The notes: generated by a model not told the origin, from the letters alone. A DNA stretch of 64,000 nucleotides from Pseudomonas botevensis (GCF_019145475.1 NZ_JAHTKI010000011.1:164141-228140); one strand, 5' to 3'; counted from the first letter of the stretch, positions 41,740 to 50,331 are shown. Translations and numbers: made by a program.

Positions 41740-41752
41740 ATTCTCTACCTGT

Positions 41753-42616
41753 TCAGACGGCGGCAATAACTGGGTCATGTTTGAACCGGCGCCACAGGGG
41801 CGGCAGGTCCTCGGGAAGCGGCCGGTACTGGCCGATCTCGGACCAGCCACCCGGGCCATGGAAATCACTGCCGGCGCTGACCAGCAGACCGAACTCTCGG
41901 GCAAGGATCGCCAGGCTGCCCACCTGTTCCGCAGGCTGATAACCGTTGACCACTTCCAACGCTTGCCCGCCCGCTTGAATATAGTCGGCAATCAGCTTTC
42001 GGCGCTTGCTGCGGGTGAAATCGTAGTGCCACGGATGCGCCAGACTGACCCAGGCACCGGAATCGCGCAGCGTGCCGACGGTGTCGTCCAGGCTCGGCCA
42101 GTGCTGCTTGACGTCACCCAGCTTGCCGGCGCCGAGCCATTTGCGGAATGCCTCGGCGCGATCCTTCACAAAACCTTCGCGCACCATCCAGTCGGCGAAA
42201 TGCGGACGGGCCGGCGCGTTACCGCTGTCGCCCAGTTCCTGCTGGATCTGCCGGGCGCCTTCGAGCGCGCCGGGCATGCCTTTGAGCGAAAGCTTGCGGC
42301 TTATCTCTTCCGACCGCAGCCAGCGGCCATCGTGCAGTTTGGCGATGGCCTCGACCAGTGGCGCGGCATTGACGTCGAAACCGTAGCCCAGCACATGAAT
42401 GGTGGCGCCGCCCCAAGTGCAGGACAGCTCGACACCGTTGATCAGGTGCATGCCCAGTTTCTGCGCGGCGCTGCGCGCTTCGGCGAGGCCTTCGACCGTG
42501 TCGTGATCGGTCAGGGCCAGCATTTGCACGCCGTTCTCGAACGCCCGCGCAACCAGTGCCGTCGGCGCCAGGGCGCCATCGGAGGCCGTGCTGTGGCAGT
42601 GCAAATCAACATTCAC
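41753..42616 (-). CDS. rnm: PHP-domain exonuclease/phosphatase Rnm (YciV, RNase AM)
   Basis: A 287-aa PHP-fold metal-dependent enzyme. Metal ligands appear in VDLHCHSTASDG, LTDHDTVEG, VELSCTWGGATIHVLGY, SLAHPWHYD and SAGSDFHGPG. Homologues hydrolyse 3',5'-bisphosphonucleotides and trim 5' ends of rRNA. GTG 42616 is preferred because it immediately precedes the NVDLHCHS metal motif; a TTG at 42634 is possible. It is the first gene of rnm-yciO-scpA-scpB-(rluB), divergent from yciB. Confidence 0.9.
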   Translation of the reverse strand: MNVDLHCHSTASDGALAPTALVARAFENGVQMLALTDHDTVEGLAEARSAAQKLGMHLINGVELSCTWGGATIHVLGYGFDVNAAPLVEAIAKLHDGRWLRSEEISRKLSLKGMPGALEGARQIQQELGDSGNAPARPHFADWMVREGFVKDRAEAFRKWLGAGKLGDVKQHWPSLDDTVGTLRDSGAWVSLAHPWHYDFTRSKRRKLIADYIQAGGQALEVVNGYQPAEQVGSLAILAREFGLLVSAGSDFHGPGGWSEIGQYRPLPEDLPPLWRRFKHDPVIAAV

Positions 42617-42703
42617 GGGGAGTTGTAACCTCAAATCAGCTGGCGCTATCGCGCGCCCATATGTTTGTTATTATGCCGCCACATCCAGCTTCTGGCTCTT
42701 ACT

Positions 42704-43300
42704 GTGAAACAATTCATCGATTTCATCCCGCTCCTGCTGTTCTTCATCGTCTACAAACTCGATCCGCGCAGCGTCGACGTGGCCGGCCATGAATTGACTG
42801 TAGGCGGTATTTACAGCGCCACCGCGATGCTGATCGTCAGTTCGCTGGTGGTGTACGGCGCGCTGTTCATCAAGCAGCGCAAGCTGGAGAAGAGCCAGTG
42901 GCTGACCCTGATCGCCTGCCTGGTCTTCGGCAGCCTGACCCTGGCCTTCCACAGCGAAACCTTCCTGAAATGGAAAGCACCGGTGGTCAACTGGCTGTTC
43001 GCCCTGGCCTTCATCGGCAGCCACTTCATCGGTGACCGCCTGCTGATCAAGCGCATCATGGGCCACGCGCTGACCCTGCCGGACCCGGTCTGGACCCGCT
43101 TGAACATCGCCTGGATCGCCTTTTTCCTGTTCTGCGGTGCCGCCAACCTGTTCGTCGCCTTCACCTTCCAGAGCATCTGGGTGGACTTCAAGGTGTTCGG
43201 CAGCCTGGGCATGACCGTGCTGTTCCTGGTCGGTCAGGGCATCTACCTGTCCCGTCACCTGCACGACGCCGATACCACAACGCCAAAAACCGAGGACTGA
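42704..43300 (+). CDS. yciB: Inner-membrane septation protein A (YciB/IspZ)
   Basis: A 198-aa integral membrane protein with five or six hydrophobic segments (KQFIDFIPLLLFFIVYKLD ... WLFALAFIGSHFIGDRLLIKRIMGHALTLPDPVWTRLNIAWIAFFLFCGAANLFVAFTF). The NxxWxxFF and PDPVWTRLN motifs are typical. It is linked to cell envelope and division. The start is GTG at 42704, at the conserved KQFIDFIP. It is followed by yciI after 1 bp, an order conserved in gammaproteobacteria. Confidence 0.94.
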   Translation: MKQFIDFIPLLLFFIVYKLDPRSVDVAGHELTVGGIYSATAMLIVSSLVVYGALFIKQRKLEKSQWLTLIACLVFGSLTLAFHSETFLKWKAPVVNWLFALAFIGSHFIGDRLLIKRIMGHALTLPDPVWTRLNIAWIAFFLFCGAANLFVAFTFQSIWVDFKVFGSLGMTVLFLVGQGIYLSRHLHDADTTTPKTED

Positions 43301-43301
43301 C

Positions 43302-43601
43302 ATGCTCTACGCAATCGTTGCCACCGACGTCGCCAACTCCCTGGACGCCCGCCTCGCCGCGCGCCCGGCGCACCTGGAACGTCTGCAAGTGCTCAAGGGC
43401 GAAGGCCGCATCGTGCTGGCCGGTCCCAACCCGGCGGTCGACAGCAATGATCCGGGCGCGGCGGGTTTCACCGGCAGCCTGATCGTCGCCGAATTCGACT
43501 CCCTGAGCGCCGCGCAGGCCTGGGCCGATGCCGACCCGTACATCGCCGCCGGCGTCTACGCCAGTGTCGTGGTCAAGCCGTTCAAGCAAGTCCTGCCGTA
43601 A
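43302..43601 (+). CDS. yciI: YciI family protein
   Basis: A 99-aa ferredoxin-like fold protein (MLYAIVATDVANSLDARLAARPAHLERLQVLKGEGRIVLAGP ... ADADPYIAAGVYASVVVKPFKQVLP). The conserved His in RPAHLERL and Asp in DADPY match the putative active site; the enzymatic role is not established. It follows yciB with 1 bp between stop and start. A 12-bp perfect hairpin (43622-43650) past the stop probably ends the transcript. Confidence 0.93.
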   Translation: MLYAIVATDVANSLDARLAARPAHLERLQVLKGEGRIVLAGPNPAVDSNDPGAAGFTGSLIVAEFDSLSAAQAWADADPYIAAGVYASVVVKPFKQVLP

Positions 43602-43621
43602 TCTCTGCGGCAAATCTCCCC

Positions 43622-43650
43622 ACGCGATGAACCTTGTCGGTTCATCGCGT
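43622..43650 (+). terminator. Hairpin after yciI
   Basis: ACGCGATGAACC / GGTTCATCGCGT, 12 bp perfect with a 5-nt loop, 20 bp past the yciI stop. No T-run follows, so it is a weak or factor-assisted end. Confidence 0.55.
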
Positions 43651-43721
43651 TCTCAATCGCTCATTATTCTCGTTTGCCGGCCGACAACCTGCCCAATATC
43701 CATTTGGAAGCAGGAGTCGCG

Positions 43722-44132
43722 ATGCGCAAGGGTCCGTTGTGTCTGATGTTGGTCACGTTGTCGATCGTGGCGCCCGCCCATGGTGAGGAAGGCAGCGAAG
43801 GCGGCAATTCCACGCCGTTGTCGTTGAGCGTCGGCAGTCAGATCACCGAGTTGCAGCAGCGCCTGAAGGCCAGCGAGCAGCAGCGGGAAGAACTGAGCAA
43901 ACAATTGCAAAATGCCGACAATGAACGCGAAAGCGCCCAACTGGCGCGGCTGCGCCAGGAAAACCAGCGCCTGAAGCTGCAACTCAAGGAAGCCCAGGCA
44001 AGCCCGCTGCCGCGCCTGCTGACCGATCAGCAGCAATGGTTCGTCACCGGTGCCGGAGTAGCGCTATTGGCTCTGCTCTGCGGTATCTTTGCCAGCGGTG
44101 GACGTAGAACACGTCGGCAATGGCTAAATTGA
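43722..44132 (+). CDS. Signal peptide, coiled coil and C-terminal membrane anchor protein
   Basis: A 136-aa protein. The signal peptide (MRKGPLCLMLVTLSIVAPAHG) is followed by a Gln/Glu-rich coiled coil (~35-100: ITELQQRLKASEQQREELSKQLQ). One membrane segment (WFVTGAGVALLALLCGIFAS) and a basic tail (RRTRRQWLN) end it. The layout resembles the C-terminal half of the YgiM/TIGR04211 SH3 proteins, but no SH3 domain is present. It lies 7 bp before the response regulator, so the two are probably co-transcribed. SD CAGGAG. Function not known; a tie to envelope stress is inferred from context. Confidence 0.75.
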   Translation: MRKGPLCLMLVTLSIVAPAHGEEGSEGGNSTPLSLSVGSQITELQQRLKASEQQREELSKQLQNADNERESAQLARLRQENQRLKLQLKEAQASPLPRLLTDQQQWFVTGAGVALLALLCGIFASGGRRTRRQWLN

Positions 44133-44139
44133 GTGAGTC

Positions 44140-44817
44140 ATGAGCGAGCTGTTACTAATTGATGATGACCAGGAGCTGTGCGAGCTCCTGAGCAGTTGGC
44201 TGACCCAGGAAGGTTTCCAGGTGCGTGCCTGCCATGACGGCCAGAGCGCCAGAAAGGCACTGGCTGAGTCTGCGCCCGCCGCGGTGGTGCTGGACGTGAT
44301 GCTGCCCGACGGCAGCGGTCTGGAACTGCTCAAGCAATTGCGCAGCGACCACGCCGATCTGCCGGTGCTGATGCTGTCGGCCCGTGGCGAACCGCTGGAC
44401 CGCATTCTCGGCCTGGAACTCGGCGCCGACGATTACCTGGCCAAGCCGTGCGACCCGCGTGAGCTCACCGCCCGCCTGCGTGCCGTGCTGCGCCGCAGCC
44501 ATCCGGCCGCCGTGTCGACCCAGCTGGAACTGGGCGACCTGAGCTTCAGTCCGGTGCGCGGCGTGGTCAGCATCGACGAAAAGGAATTCACCCTCACCGT
44601 CTCCGAAAGCCGCCTGCTCGAAGCCCTGCTCAAACAGCCTGGCGAGCCGCTGGACAAACAGGAGCTGGCGCAGATCGCCCTCGGTCGCAAGCTGACCCTG
44701 TACGACCGCAGCCTCGACATGCACGTCAGCAACCTGCGCAAAAAGATCGGCCCGCACCCCGACGGCCGCCCGCGCATCGTTGCTCTGCGCAGCCGAGGCT
44801 ACTACTACAGCCTGTAA
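44140..44817 (+). CDS. cpxR: OmpR-family response regulator (CpxR-like)
   Basis: A 225-aa two-component regulator. The receiver domain holds the phospho-acceptor Asp52 (VVLDVMLPDGSG), the acidic pair (LLIDDDQ) and Lys in LAKPCDPREL. The C-terminal winged helix has VSESRLLEALLKQPGEPLDKQEL and DMHVSNLRKKIG ... IVALRSRGYYY. Best likeness is to CpxR. The gene for a CpxP/Spy-like protein follows, then the kinase, consistent with an envelope-stress system. The symbol is by similarity. Confidence 0.85.
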   Translation: MSELLLIDDDQELCELLSSWLTQEGFQVRACHDGQSARKALAESAPAAVVLDVMLPDGSGLELLKQLRSDHADLPVLMLSARGEPLDRILGLELGADDYLAKPCDPRELTARLRAVLRRSHPAAVSTQLELGDLSFSPVRGVVSIDEKEFTLTVSESRLLEALLKQPGEPLDKQELAQIALGRKLTLYDRSLDMHVSNLRKKIGPHPDGRPRIVALRSRGYYYSL

Positions 44818-44942
44818 GTTTTGTCAGGTCAGCGCCGAAACGTCTTTACCCAAGCTTTACCCAGCGCTGACCGCCGCTGACCTAGATCTCCGTAATCTGA
44901 ACTCATCCGGAACGTACCGGGAACGAGACAAGGAGATACACC

Positions 44943-45392
44943 ATGCGCAAGACTCTTATCGCTCTGATGTTCGCCGCTGCCCTGCCAACCGTCGCCATGG
45001 CCATGCCTGAAGGCGCAGGCCCGATGGGCGGCCCGCTGGACGGCCCGCACCACGGCGGTCAGATGCACGGCATGCACGGCAAAGGCCCGTACAGCCAGCT
45101 CGACCTGTCCCGCGAACAGCGCGAGCAGATCCGCAAGATCATGGGCGAACAGATGCACGAGCGTAAGCAAACGGTCGAAAAGTACCTGGAGAAACTCTCG
45201 CCGGCTGACCAGAAAGCCATGAAGGACGAGATGGCGGCCAACCACAAGAAAGCCGAGTCCGATGTCCGGGCGGTGCTGAAACCGGATCAACAGAAGAAAT
45301 TCGACGAGATCCAGAAGAAACAGGCCGAACGCCGCGCCGAATGGGCCGAGTTCAAAGCCTGGAAAGCGCAACAGCCGCAAAAGACGCAATAA
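44943..45392 (+). CDS. Spy/CpxP-family periplasmic protein with His/Met-rich N-terminus
   Basis: A 149-aa periplasmic protein. The signal peptide (MRKTLIALMFAAALPTVAMA) is followed by a Gly/Pro/His/Met-rich stretch (GPHHGGQMHGMHG) that could bind metal. The LTxxQ-type helices follow (LDLSREQREQIRKIMGEQMHERKQ and VLKPDQQKKFDEIQKKQAERR). CpxP-type proteins restrain the Cpx kinase and Spy acts as chaperone. SD AGGAG lies 7 nt before the ATG. The own 125-bp leader and terminator suggest separate control, probably by the upstream regulator. Confidence 0.87.
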   Translation: MRKTLIALMFAAALPTVAMAMPEGAGPMGGPLDGPHHGGQMHGMHGKGPYSQLDLSREQREQIRKIMGEQMHERKQTVEKYLEKLSPADQKAMKDEMAANHKKAESDVRAVLKPDQQKKFDEIQKKQAERRAEWAEFKAWKAQQPQKTQ

Positions 45393-45403
45393 TGCAGTGA
45401 CCG

Positions 45404-45437
45404 CAGGCCCGACGGCTGACCCCGTCGGGCCTGTTTT
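45404..45437 (+). terminator. Terminator of the Spy/CpxP-like gene
   Basis: CAGGCCCGACGG / CCGTCGGGCCTG stem, 6-nt loop, followed by TTTT. It lies 11 bp past the stop. Confidence 0.9.
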
Positions 45438-45455
45438 CACTTTGTTGAATGTGAG

Positions 45456-45530
45456 AGCGGGCTGGCTCGCGAATGCGGTGTATCGGACAACCCCTGTCGA
45501 CTGACGCACCCGTTCGCGAGCCAGCCCGCT
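45456..45530. repeat. REPIN (paired inverted REP)
   Basis: Two 18-bp arms, AGCGGGCTGGCTCGCGAA (45456-45473) and its exact complement (45513-45530), with a 39-nt loop. It lies between the CpxP-like gene and the kinase gene. Similar REP cores occur at 33125, 51436 and 56734. Confidence 0.8.
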
Positions 45531-45567
45531 GCCACCATTGGTTTTTGTGTTTGATCGAGGAATTTCT

Positions 45568-46908
45568 GTGCGTTCACTGTTCTGGCGTGTCCTCGCCAGC
45601 TTCTGGCTGGCCATTGCTCTGGTTGCAGGGCTTTCCATTCTGCTGGGGCACATGCTCAACCAGGACGCGTGGATCCTCAGCCGCCATCCGGGCCTCAACA
45701 CCCTGGCCGAGCAGTGGACGCAAACCTACGAAAGCCAGGGCGAAGACGCCGCTCAGGACATCCTCGAACAGCGCAAGCGCCAGTACCACATCGACGTGCA
45801 AGTGCTGAACGAGAGCGGCGACCCGGTGGTACGCGGCACCTTCCCCCGTCGCGCCGCCGCCTTCGAAGCGCGCCAGAACAACGACGACCGCCGCCTGCCA
45901 TGGCGGCGTCTGACCGATGAGTTCACCAGCGACAAGACCGGCGATACCTACCTGTTCATCTACCGCATCCCGCACCCGGAACTCGACGCCTGGCACCGCG
46001 AAAGCCTGCTCTGGCCGCTGAGTGCGCTGGGCATCGCGCTCGTGGTGCTGACCCTGTTCAGCCTGTTGGTGACGTTCTCCATCACCCGTCCGCTGAGCCG
46101 TTTGCGCGGCGCGGTGCATGATCTCGGGCAGACCACCTATCAGCAGAACAGCCTCGCGCAACTGGCGAATCGTCGTGATGAATTCGGCGTGCTGGCCAAT
46201 GACTTCAACCGCATGGGCGCGCGTCTGCAAAGCCTGATCGGCAGCCAGCGCCAGTTGCTGCGCGACGTGTCCCACGAACTGCGCTCACCGCTGGCCCGGT
46301 TGCGGATTGCCCTGGCGCTGGCCGAACGGGCCAGTCCCGAAGAACGGGAAAGACTCTGGCCGCGCCTGACCCGTGAGTGCGACCGCCTGGAAGCGTTGAT
46401 CAGTGAGATTCTGGTGCTGGCACGGGTCGATGCCGACAACGCCAGTGCTGAAGATGTCGACTTGAATGCGTTGCTGACGGCCCTGCAAAAGGACGCGCAG
46501 CTCGGCTCACCCGAGCAGAACGTGCGCCTGGAGGCCGAGCCGCAGCTCAATCTGACGGGGTGGCCGACCATGATCGAACGGGCCGTGGACAACCTGCTGC
46601 GCAATGCCCAGCGATTCAATCCGCAAGGCCAGGCAATCGAGATGCAGGCCACGCGGCAAGGCGAGCGGATTGTAGTCAGCGTGCGCGACCACGGCCCGGG
46701 GGTGCAGGACGAGCATTTGAGCCAGTTGGGCGAACCGTTCTTCCGCGCGCCGGGGCAGACGGCTGCCGGGCATGGCTTGGGCCTGGCGATTGCGCGGCGG
46801 GCGGCGGAGCGGCATGGCGGGAGCCTGGTGCTGGCGAATCATCCCCAGGGCGGGTTTGTGGCGAGCCTGGAGTTACCGTTGGTGCCTGGCGCTGTTGTGC
46901 AGCCTTAA
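45568..46908 (+). CDS. cpxA: Sensor histidine kinase (CpxA-like)
   Basis: A 446-aa inner-membrane kinase. TM1 (SFWLAIALVAGLSILLGHML), a ~130-aa periplasmic sensor, TM2 (LLWPLSALGIALVVLTLFSLLVTF) and HAMP (ITRPLSRLRGAVHDL) come in order. The phospho-His lies in RDVSHELRSPLARLRIAL, and the ATPase has N (ERAVDNLLRNAQRFNP), G1 (VRDHGPGVQDEH) and G2 (GHGLGLAIARR). The start is GTG at 45568 with GAGGA upstream. It is separated from its presumed partner regulator by the CpxP-like gene, a terminator and a REPIN. The symbol is by similarity. Confidence 0.87.
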   Translation: MRSLFWRVLASFWLAIALVAGLSILLGHMLNQDAWILSRHPGLNTLAEQWTQTYESQGEDAAQDILEQRKRQYHIDVQVLNESGDPVVRGTFPRRAAAFEARQNNDDRRLPWRRLTDEFTSDKTGDTYLFIYRIPHPELDAWHRESLLWPLSALGIALVVLTLFSLLVTFSITRPLSRLRGAVHDLGQTTYQQNSLAQLANRRDEFGVLANDFNRMGARLQSLIGSQRQLLRDVSHELRSPLARLRIALALAERASPEERERLWPRLTRECDRLEALISEILVLARVDADNASAEDVDLNALLTALQKDAQLGSPEQNVRLEAEPQLNLTGWPTMIERAVDNLLRNAQRFNPQGQAIEMQATRQGERIVVSVRDHGPGVQDEHLSQLGEPFFRAPGQTAAGHGLGLAIARRAAERHGGSLVLANHPQGGFVASLELPLVPGAVVQP

Positions 46909-46910
46909 AG

Positions 46911-47155
46911 CCCCTCACCCCAGCCCTCTCCCGGAGGGAAAGGGCGCCGACCGAGGTGTCTTGCGTCATACATCGACCTGAAAGATCGAGTCGATTATGG
47001 TTCTGCAAAAGCACCTGAACCAAATCAATTCGGATTCGGCCAAAGCACTTGAACCCGTCAATTCCGGATTCGGCCAAGCTCTGTCAGCTAGGTGAACCTC
47101 TGAAGCATCCCCCAATCAGTCCCCTCTCCCCCTGGGAGAGGGCTAGGGTGAGGGG
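46911..47155. repeat. 245-bp element with 22-bp inverted ends and internal 34-bp tandem repeat
   Basis: Ends 46911-46932 (CCCCTCACCC...) and 47134-47155 are inverted copies with one mismatch. Each end also carries a small CCCTCTCCC-type hairpin. Inside, a 34-bp unit (47011-47044 and 47045-47078, GCACYTGAACC ... GATTCGGCCAA) is repeated twice with few differences. It fills the gap between the convergent kinase and nitroreductase genes. It has no ORF and looks like a dispersed intergenic repeat or MITE-like element. Confidence 0.6.
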
Positions 47156-47170
47156 GTGCTTTTAACGCTT

Positions 47171-47737
47171 TCAGGCTTTACCCGACCAGGCGCTGACGAA
47201 CGCGTTCAGATCAACTTTCTCGGCCACACGCGGTTCTTTCTGCGGAGTGCCGAGGTACAGGAACGCGATCACCTCTTCATCCGCCCCCAGCCCCAGCCCT
47301 TGGGCCACGTGCTTCGAATAAGCCAGCTCACCGGTGCGCCACACCGCGCCGATTCCCTGCGCATAGGCCGCCAGCAAAATCCCGTGGGCCGCGCAGCCTG
47401 CCGCCAGCAATTGCTCGGCTTTCGGGTATTTGACGTGATCCTGCAATTTGGCGATGACGACCACCACCAGCGGAGCCCGCAGCGGGCCGTTACGGGCCTT
47501 GTCGATGGCCGCTTCAGTGACTTCGCCGTCCTGCATCTGCGCCGCTTGCGCCAGCAATTCGCCCATTTGCTCGCGTGCCGCGCCTTCGACGGTCAGGAAG
47601 CGGTACGGCTGCAAATGGCCGTGATCCGGTGCCCGGGTCGCGGCGCCGAAGAGGATTTCCCGCTGTTCGGCAGTAGGGGCCGGTTCGACCAGACGAGGAA
47701 CGGAAACACGGTTGAGCAAAGCCTCGAGCGCCTGCAT
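47171..47737 (-). CDS. ydjA: Nitroreductase family protein YdjA-like
   Basis: A 188-aa FMN-dependent oxidoreductase. It matches the small YdjA subgroup (MQALEALLNRVSVPRLVEPAPTAEQREILFGAATRAPDHGHLQPYRFLTV ... LLAAYAQGIGAVWRTGELAYS ... IAFLYLGTPQK). The Arg/Ser-type FMN phosphate contacts in RAPDHGHLQPYRF are visible. Physiological substrate unknown. SD CAGGAG is 8 nt before the ATG. It stands alone, convergent to the kinase gene. Confidence 0.92.
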   Translation of the reverse strand: MQALEALLNRVSVPRLVEPAPTAEQREILFGAATRAPDHGHLQPYRFLTVEGAAREQMGELLAQAAQMQDGEVTEAAIDKARNGPLRAPLVVVVIAKLQDHVKYPKAEQLLAAGCAAHGILLAAYAQGIGAVWRTGELAYSKHVAQGLGLGADEEVIAFLYLGTPQKEPRVAEKVDLNAFVSAWSGKA

Positions 47738-47858
47738 GGGTCATCTCCTGAAAAAATTGTGCGGCTATTCTAGCGGTATCTGCCATCAGGATGCCGGTTT
47801 ACATGCCCTGCCCCACGGGTAGAATGGCGCCCTTCACACTTCAGCCCGAGCGGACTTC

Positions 47859-49313
47859 ATGGCGTTGCCGACCTTACGGATCATTGGTTTCATCATCGGC
47901 ATCTTCCTGATCACCCTGGCCATCGCCATGGTCGTGCCCATGGCCACACTGTTGATTTTCGACCGCACGGGCGATCTGCCGTCGTTCCTCTGGGCCAGCA
48001 TGATCACCTTTGTCGCCGGCCTGGCGCTGGTGATTCCCGGTCGCCCGGAACACATTCACCTGCGCCCGCGCGACATGTACCTGCTGACGGTCAGCAGTTG
48101 GCTGGTGGTGTGCATTTTCGCCGCGCTGCCGTTCCTGCTGACCCAGCACATCAGTTACACCGACTCGTTTTTCGAAAGCATGTCCGGCATCACCGCCACC
48201 GGCTCCACCGTGCTCAATGGCCTGGACAACATGTCCCCCGGTATCCTGATGTGGCGCTCGTTGCTGCACTGGATCGGCGGTATCGGCTTCATCGGCATGG
48301 CGGTGGCGATTCTTCCATTGCTGCGCATCGGCGGCATGCGGCTGTTCCAGACCGAGTCCTCGGACCGCTCGGAAAAGGTCATGCCCCGCTCGCACATGGT
48401 GGCGCGGCTGATCGTGGCGGCGTATGTGGGTATCACCATTCTCGGCAGCCTGGCGTTCTGGTGGGCCGGGATGAGTCCGTTCGATGCGATCAACCACTCG
48501 ATGTCGGCGATCTCCACCGGCGGTTTCTCGACGTCTGACCAATCCCTCGCCAAGTGGACCCAACCGGCGGTGCATTGGGTGGCGGTGGTGATCATGATTC
48601 TCGGCAGCCTGCCGTTCACCCTGTACGTGGCGACGCTGCGCGGCAACCGCAAGGCGCTGTTCCGGGATCAACAGGTGCAGGGTTTGCTCGGCATGTTGCT
48701 GGTGACCTGGCTGGTGCTCGGCACCTGGTACTGGTGGACCACCAACCTGCATTGGCTGGACGCACTGCGCCATGTGGCGCTGAACGTGACCTCGGTGGTC
48801 ACCACCACCGGCTTCGCCCTCGGCGACTACAGCCTGTGGGGCAATTTCTCGCTGATGCTGTTCTTTTACCTGGGCTTCGTCGGCGGCTGCTCCGGCTCGA
48901 CGGCAGGCGGGATCAAGATTTTTCGTTTTCAGGTCGCCTACATCCTGCTCAAGGCCAACCTTAACCAGTTGATTCACCCCCGCGCGGTGATCAAGCAGAA
49001 GTACAACGGTCACCGCCTCGACGAAGAAATCGTGCGCTCGATTCTGACCTTTTCGTTCTTCTTCGCCATCACCATCTGCGTGATCGCCCTGCTGCTGTCG
49101 CTGCTCGGCGTCGACTGGATGACCGCGCTGACCGGTGCCGCCAGCACCGTATCCGGCGTCGGTCCGGGGCTGGGCGAAACCATCGGCCCGGCCGGCAACT
49201 TCGCCAGCCTGCCGGACGCGGCCAAGTGGATTCTGTCGTTCGGCATGCTGCTCGGCCGACTGGAGATCATTACGGTATTTGTGCTGTGCATTCCGGCGTT
49301 CTGGCGTCACTGA
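47859..49313 (+). CDS. trkH: Trk potassium uptake system protein TrkH
   Basis: A 484-aa K+ channel/transporter subunit of the inner membrane. Repeated pore loops are seen in SMSGITATGSTVLNGLDNMSPGILMWRSLLHWIGGIGFIGMAVAIL, MSAISTGGFSTSDQS, VVTTTGFALGDYSLWG and GAASTVSGVGPGLGETIGPAGNFASLPD, with the conserved Gly of the selectivity filters. It normally works with TrkA, which is not in this window. Its 3' end overlaps the convergent AraC gene by 44 bp. Confidence 0.95.
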   Translation: MALPTLRIIGFIIGIFLITLAIAMVVPMATLLIFDRTGDLPSFLWASMITFVAGLALVIPGRPEHIHLRPRDMYLLTVSSWLVVCIFAALPFLLTQHISYTDSFFESMSGITATGSTVLNGLDNMSPGILMWRSLLHWIGGIGFIGMAVAILPLLRIGGMRLFQTESSDRSEKVMPRSHMVARLIVAAYVGITILGSLAFWWAGMSPFDAINHSMSAISTGGFSTSDQSLAKWTQPAVHWVAVVIMILGSLPFTLYVATLRGNRKALFRDQQVQGLLGMLLVTWLVLGTWYWWTTNLHWLDALRHVALNVTSVVTTTGFALGDYSLWGNFSLMLFFYLGFVGGCSGSTAGGIKIFRFQVAYILLKANLNQLIHPRAVIKQKYNGHRLDEEIVRSILTFSFFFAITICVIALLLSLLGVDWMTALTGAASTVSGVGPGLGETIGPAGNFASLPDAAKWILSFGMLLGRLEIITVFVLCIPAFWRH

Positions 49314-50331
49314 CGGCACCCGGCGCCTGCAGCAGCCGCACCCGATAATCGCCCGGCGTGGTGTCGAACCAGCGGCGGAAGGCACGGAAGAAGTTGCTCG
49401 GGTCAGCGAAACCCAGCAGGTAGGCAATTTCCAACAGGGTCATGCTCGGTTGCGCCAGATACTGCTCGGCGAGTTCGCGGCGGGTGTCATCGAGCAGTTG
49501 CTGAAAACTCGTGCCCTCCTCCTGCAGGCGCCGTTGCAGGGTGCGCTGCGACAGGTGCAGGGTCTGCGCCACCGCATCGCGCTTGGGCTCGCCCTGGGGC
49601 AGCAGGCGGCACAGCACCTGGCGCGCCTTGTGGGTCACGCGACTTTCGGAAAACCGCGCCAGATACTCCCCGGCAAAACGGTCATGCAGCAGCGCCATCG
49701 CTTCGTTGGCGGTCGGCAGCGGCGCTTCCATGTCGGCACGCTCGAAGATCAGCGCGTCGTACGGCGCGTTGAACACCAGCGGTGCGTGGAAGGCTTGCTT
49801 GTAAGGTTGCAGATCGTCCGGCTCCTCGCCCTGCACCAGCACTTTGCGTGGGTGCAACGTGCGCCCGGTCAGCCAGCCGCACAGGGCCAGCGCACAGGCC
49901 AGAGACGCTTCGGCGCTTTGCCGGGTCGGCGGCAGGTGATCGCCATGCACCGTCAGAATCAGCGCATAACCTTCGTCGAGCAAACGAAAACTCAGGTCGG
50001 CGCTTTCCGCGATGATCCGCTGATAGCGCACCAGTCGCTCGAAGCCTGCGGCCAGAGTGTTGCTGGACATCAAGGCGTAGCCGGCGACATGGAACGACGC
50101 CGGTCGCACCACCTTACCCATGTTCAGGCCGATCGCCGGGTTGCCGGACAGTTCAACCGCCCGTTGCCAGAGGCGGGTCATGGAATCCTGTGGGAAGCGT
50201 GCATCCGGATCATCCAGTGCCGCGTAGTCGAGCCCCAGTTGCTTGAACAAAACCCGGCAATCCAGGCCGTCCATTTCCAGTGCTTTGACAATCCCCATCG
50301 CCCAGCTTGCAGAAGTCGTTCGTTCGCTCAT
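49270..50331 (-). CDS. AraC-family regulator with arabinose-binding-type N-terminal domain
   Basis: A 353-aa transcription factor of the OruR/ToxR-type AraC group (PF12625 then HTH). The N-terminal ~210 residues (WAMGIVKALEMDGLDCRVLFKQLGLDYAALDDPDARFPQDSMTRLWQRAVELSGNPAIGLNMG) form the ligand domain. The C-terminal ~100 residues hold two helix-turn-helix motifs (VAQTLHLSQRTLQRRLQEEGTSFQQLLDDTRRELAEQYLAQPSMTLLEIAYLLGFADPSNFFRAFRRWF). The ligand is unknown. It overlaps trkH tail to tail. Confidence 0.9.
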   Translation of the reverse strand: MSERTTSASWAMGIVKALEMDGLDCRVLFKQLGLDYAALDDPDARFPQDSMTRLWQRAVELSGNPAIGLNMGKVVRPASFHVAGYALMSSNTLAAGFERLVRYQRIIAESADLSFRLLDEGYALILTVHGDHLPPTRQSAEASLACALALCGWLTGRTLHPRKVLVQGEEPDDLQPYKQAFHAPLVFNAPYDALIFERADMEAPLPTANEAMALLHDRFAGEYLARFSESRVTHKARQVLCRLLPQGEPKRDAVAQTLHLSQRTLQRRLQEEGTSFQQLLDDTRRELAEQYLAQPSMTLLEIAYLLGFADPSNFFRAFRRWFDTTPGDYRVRLLQAPGAVSDARTPECTAQIP

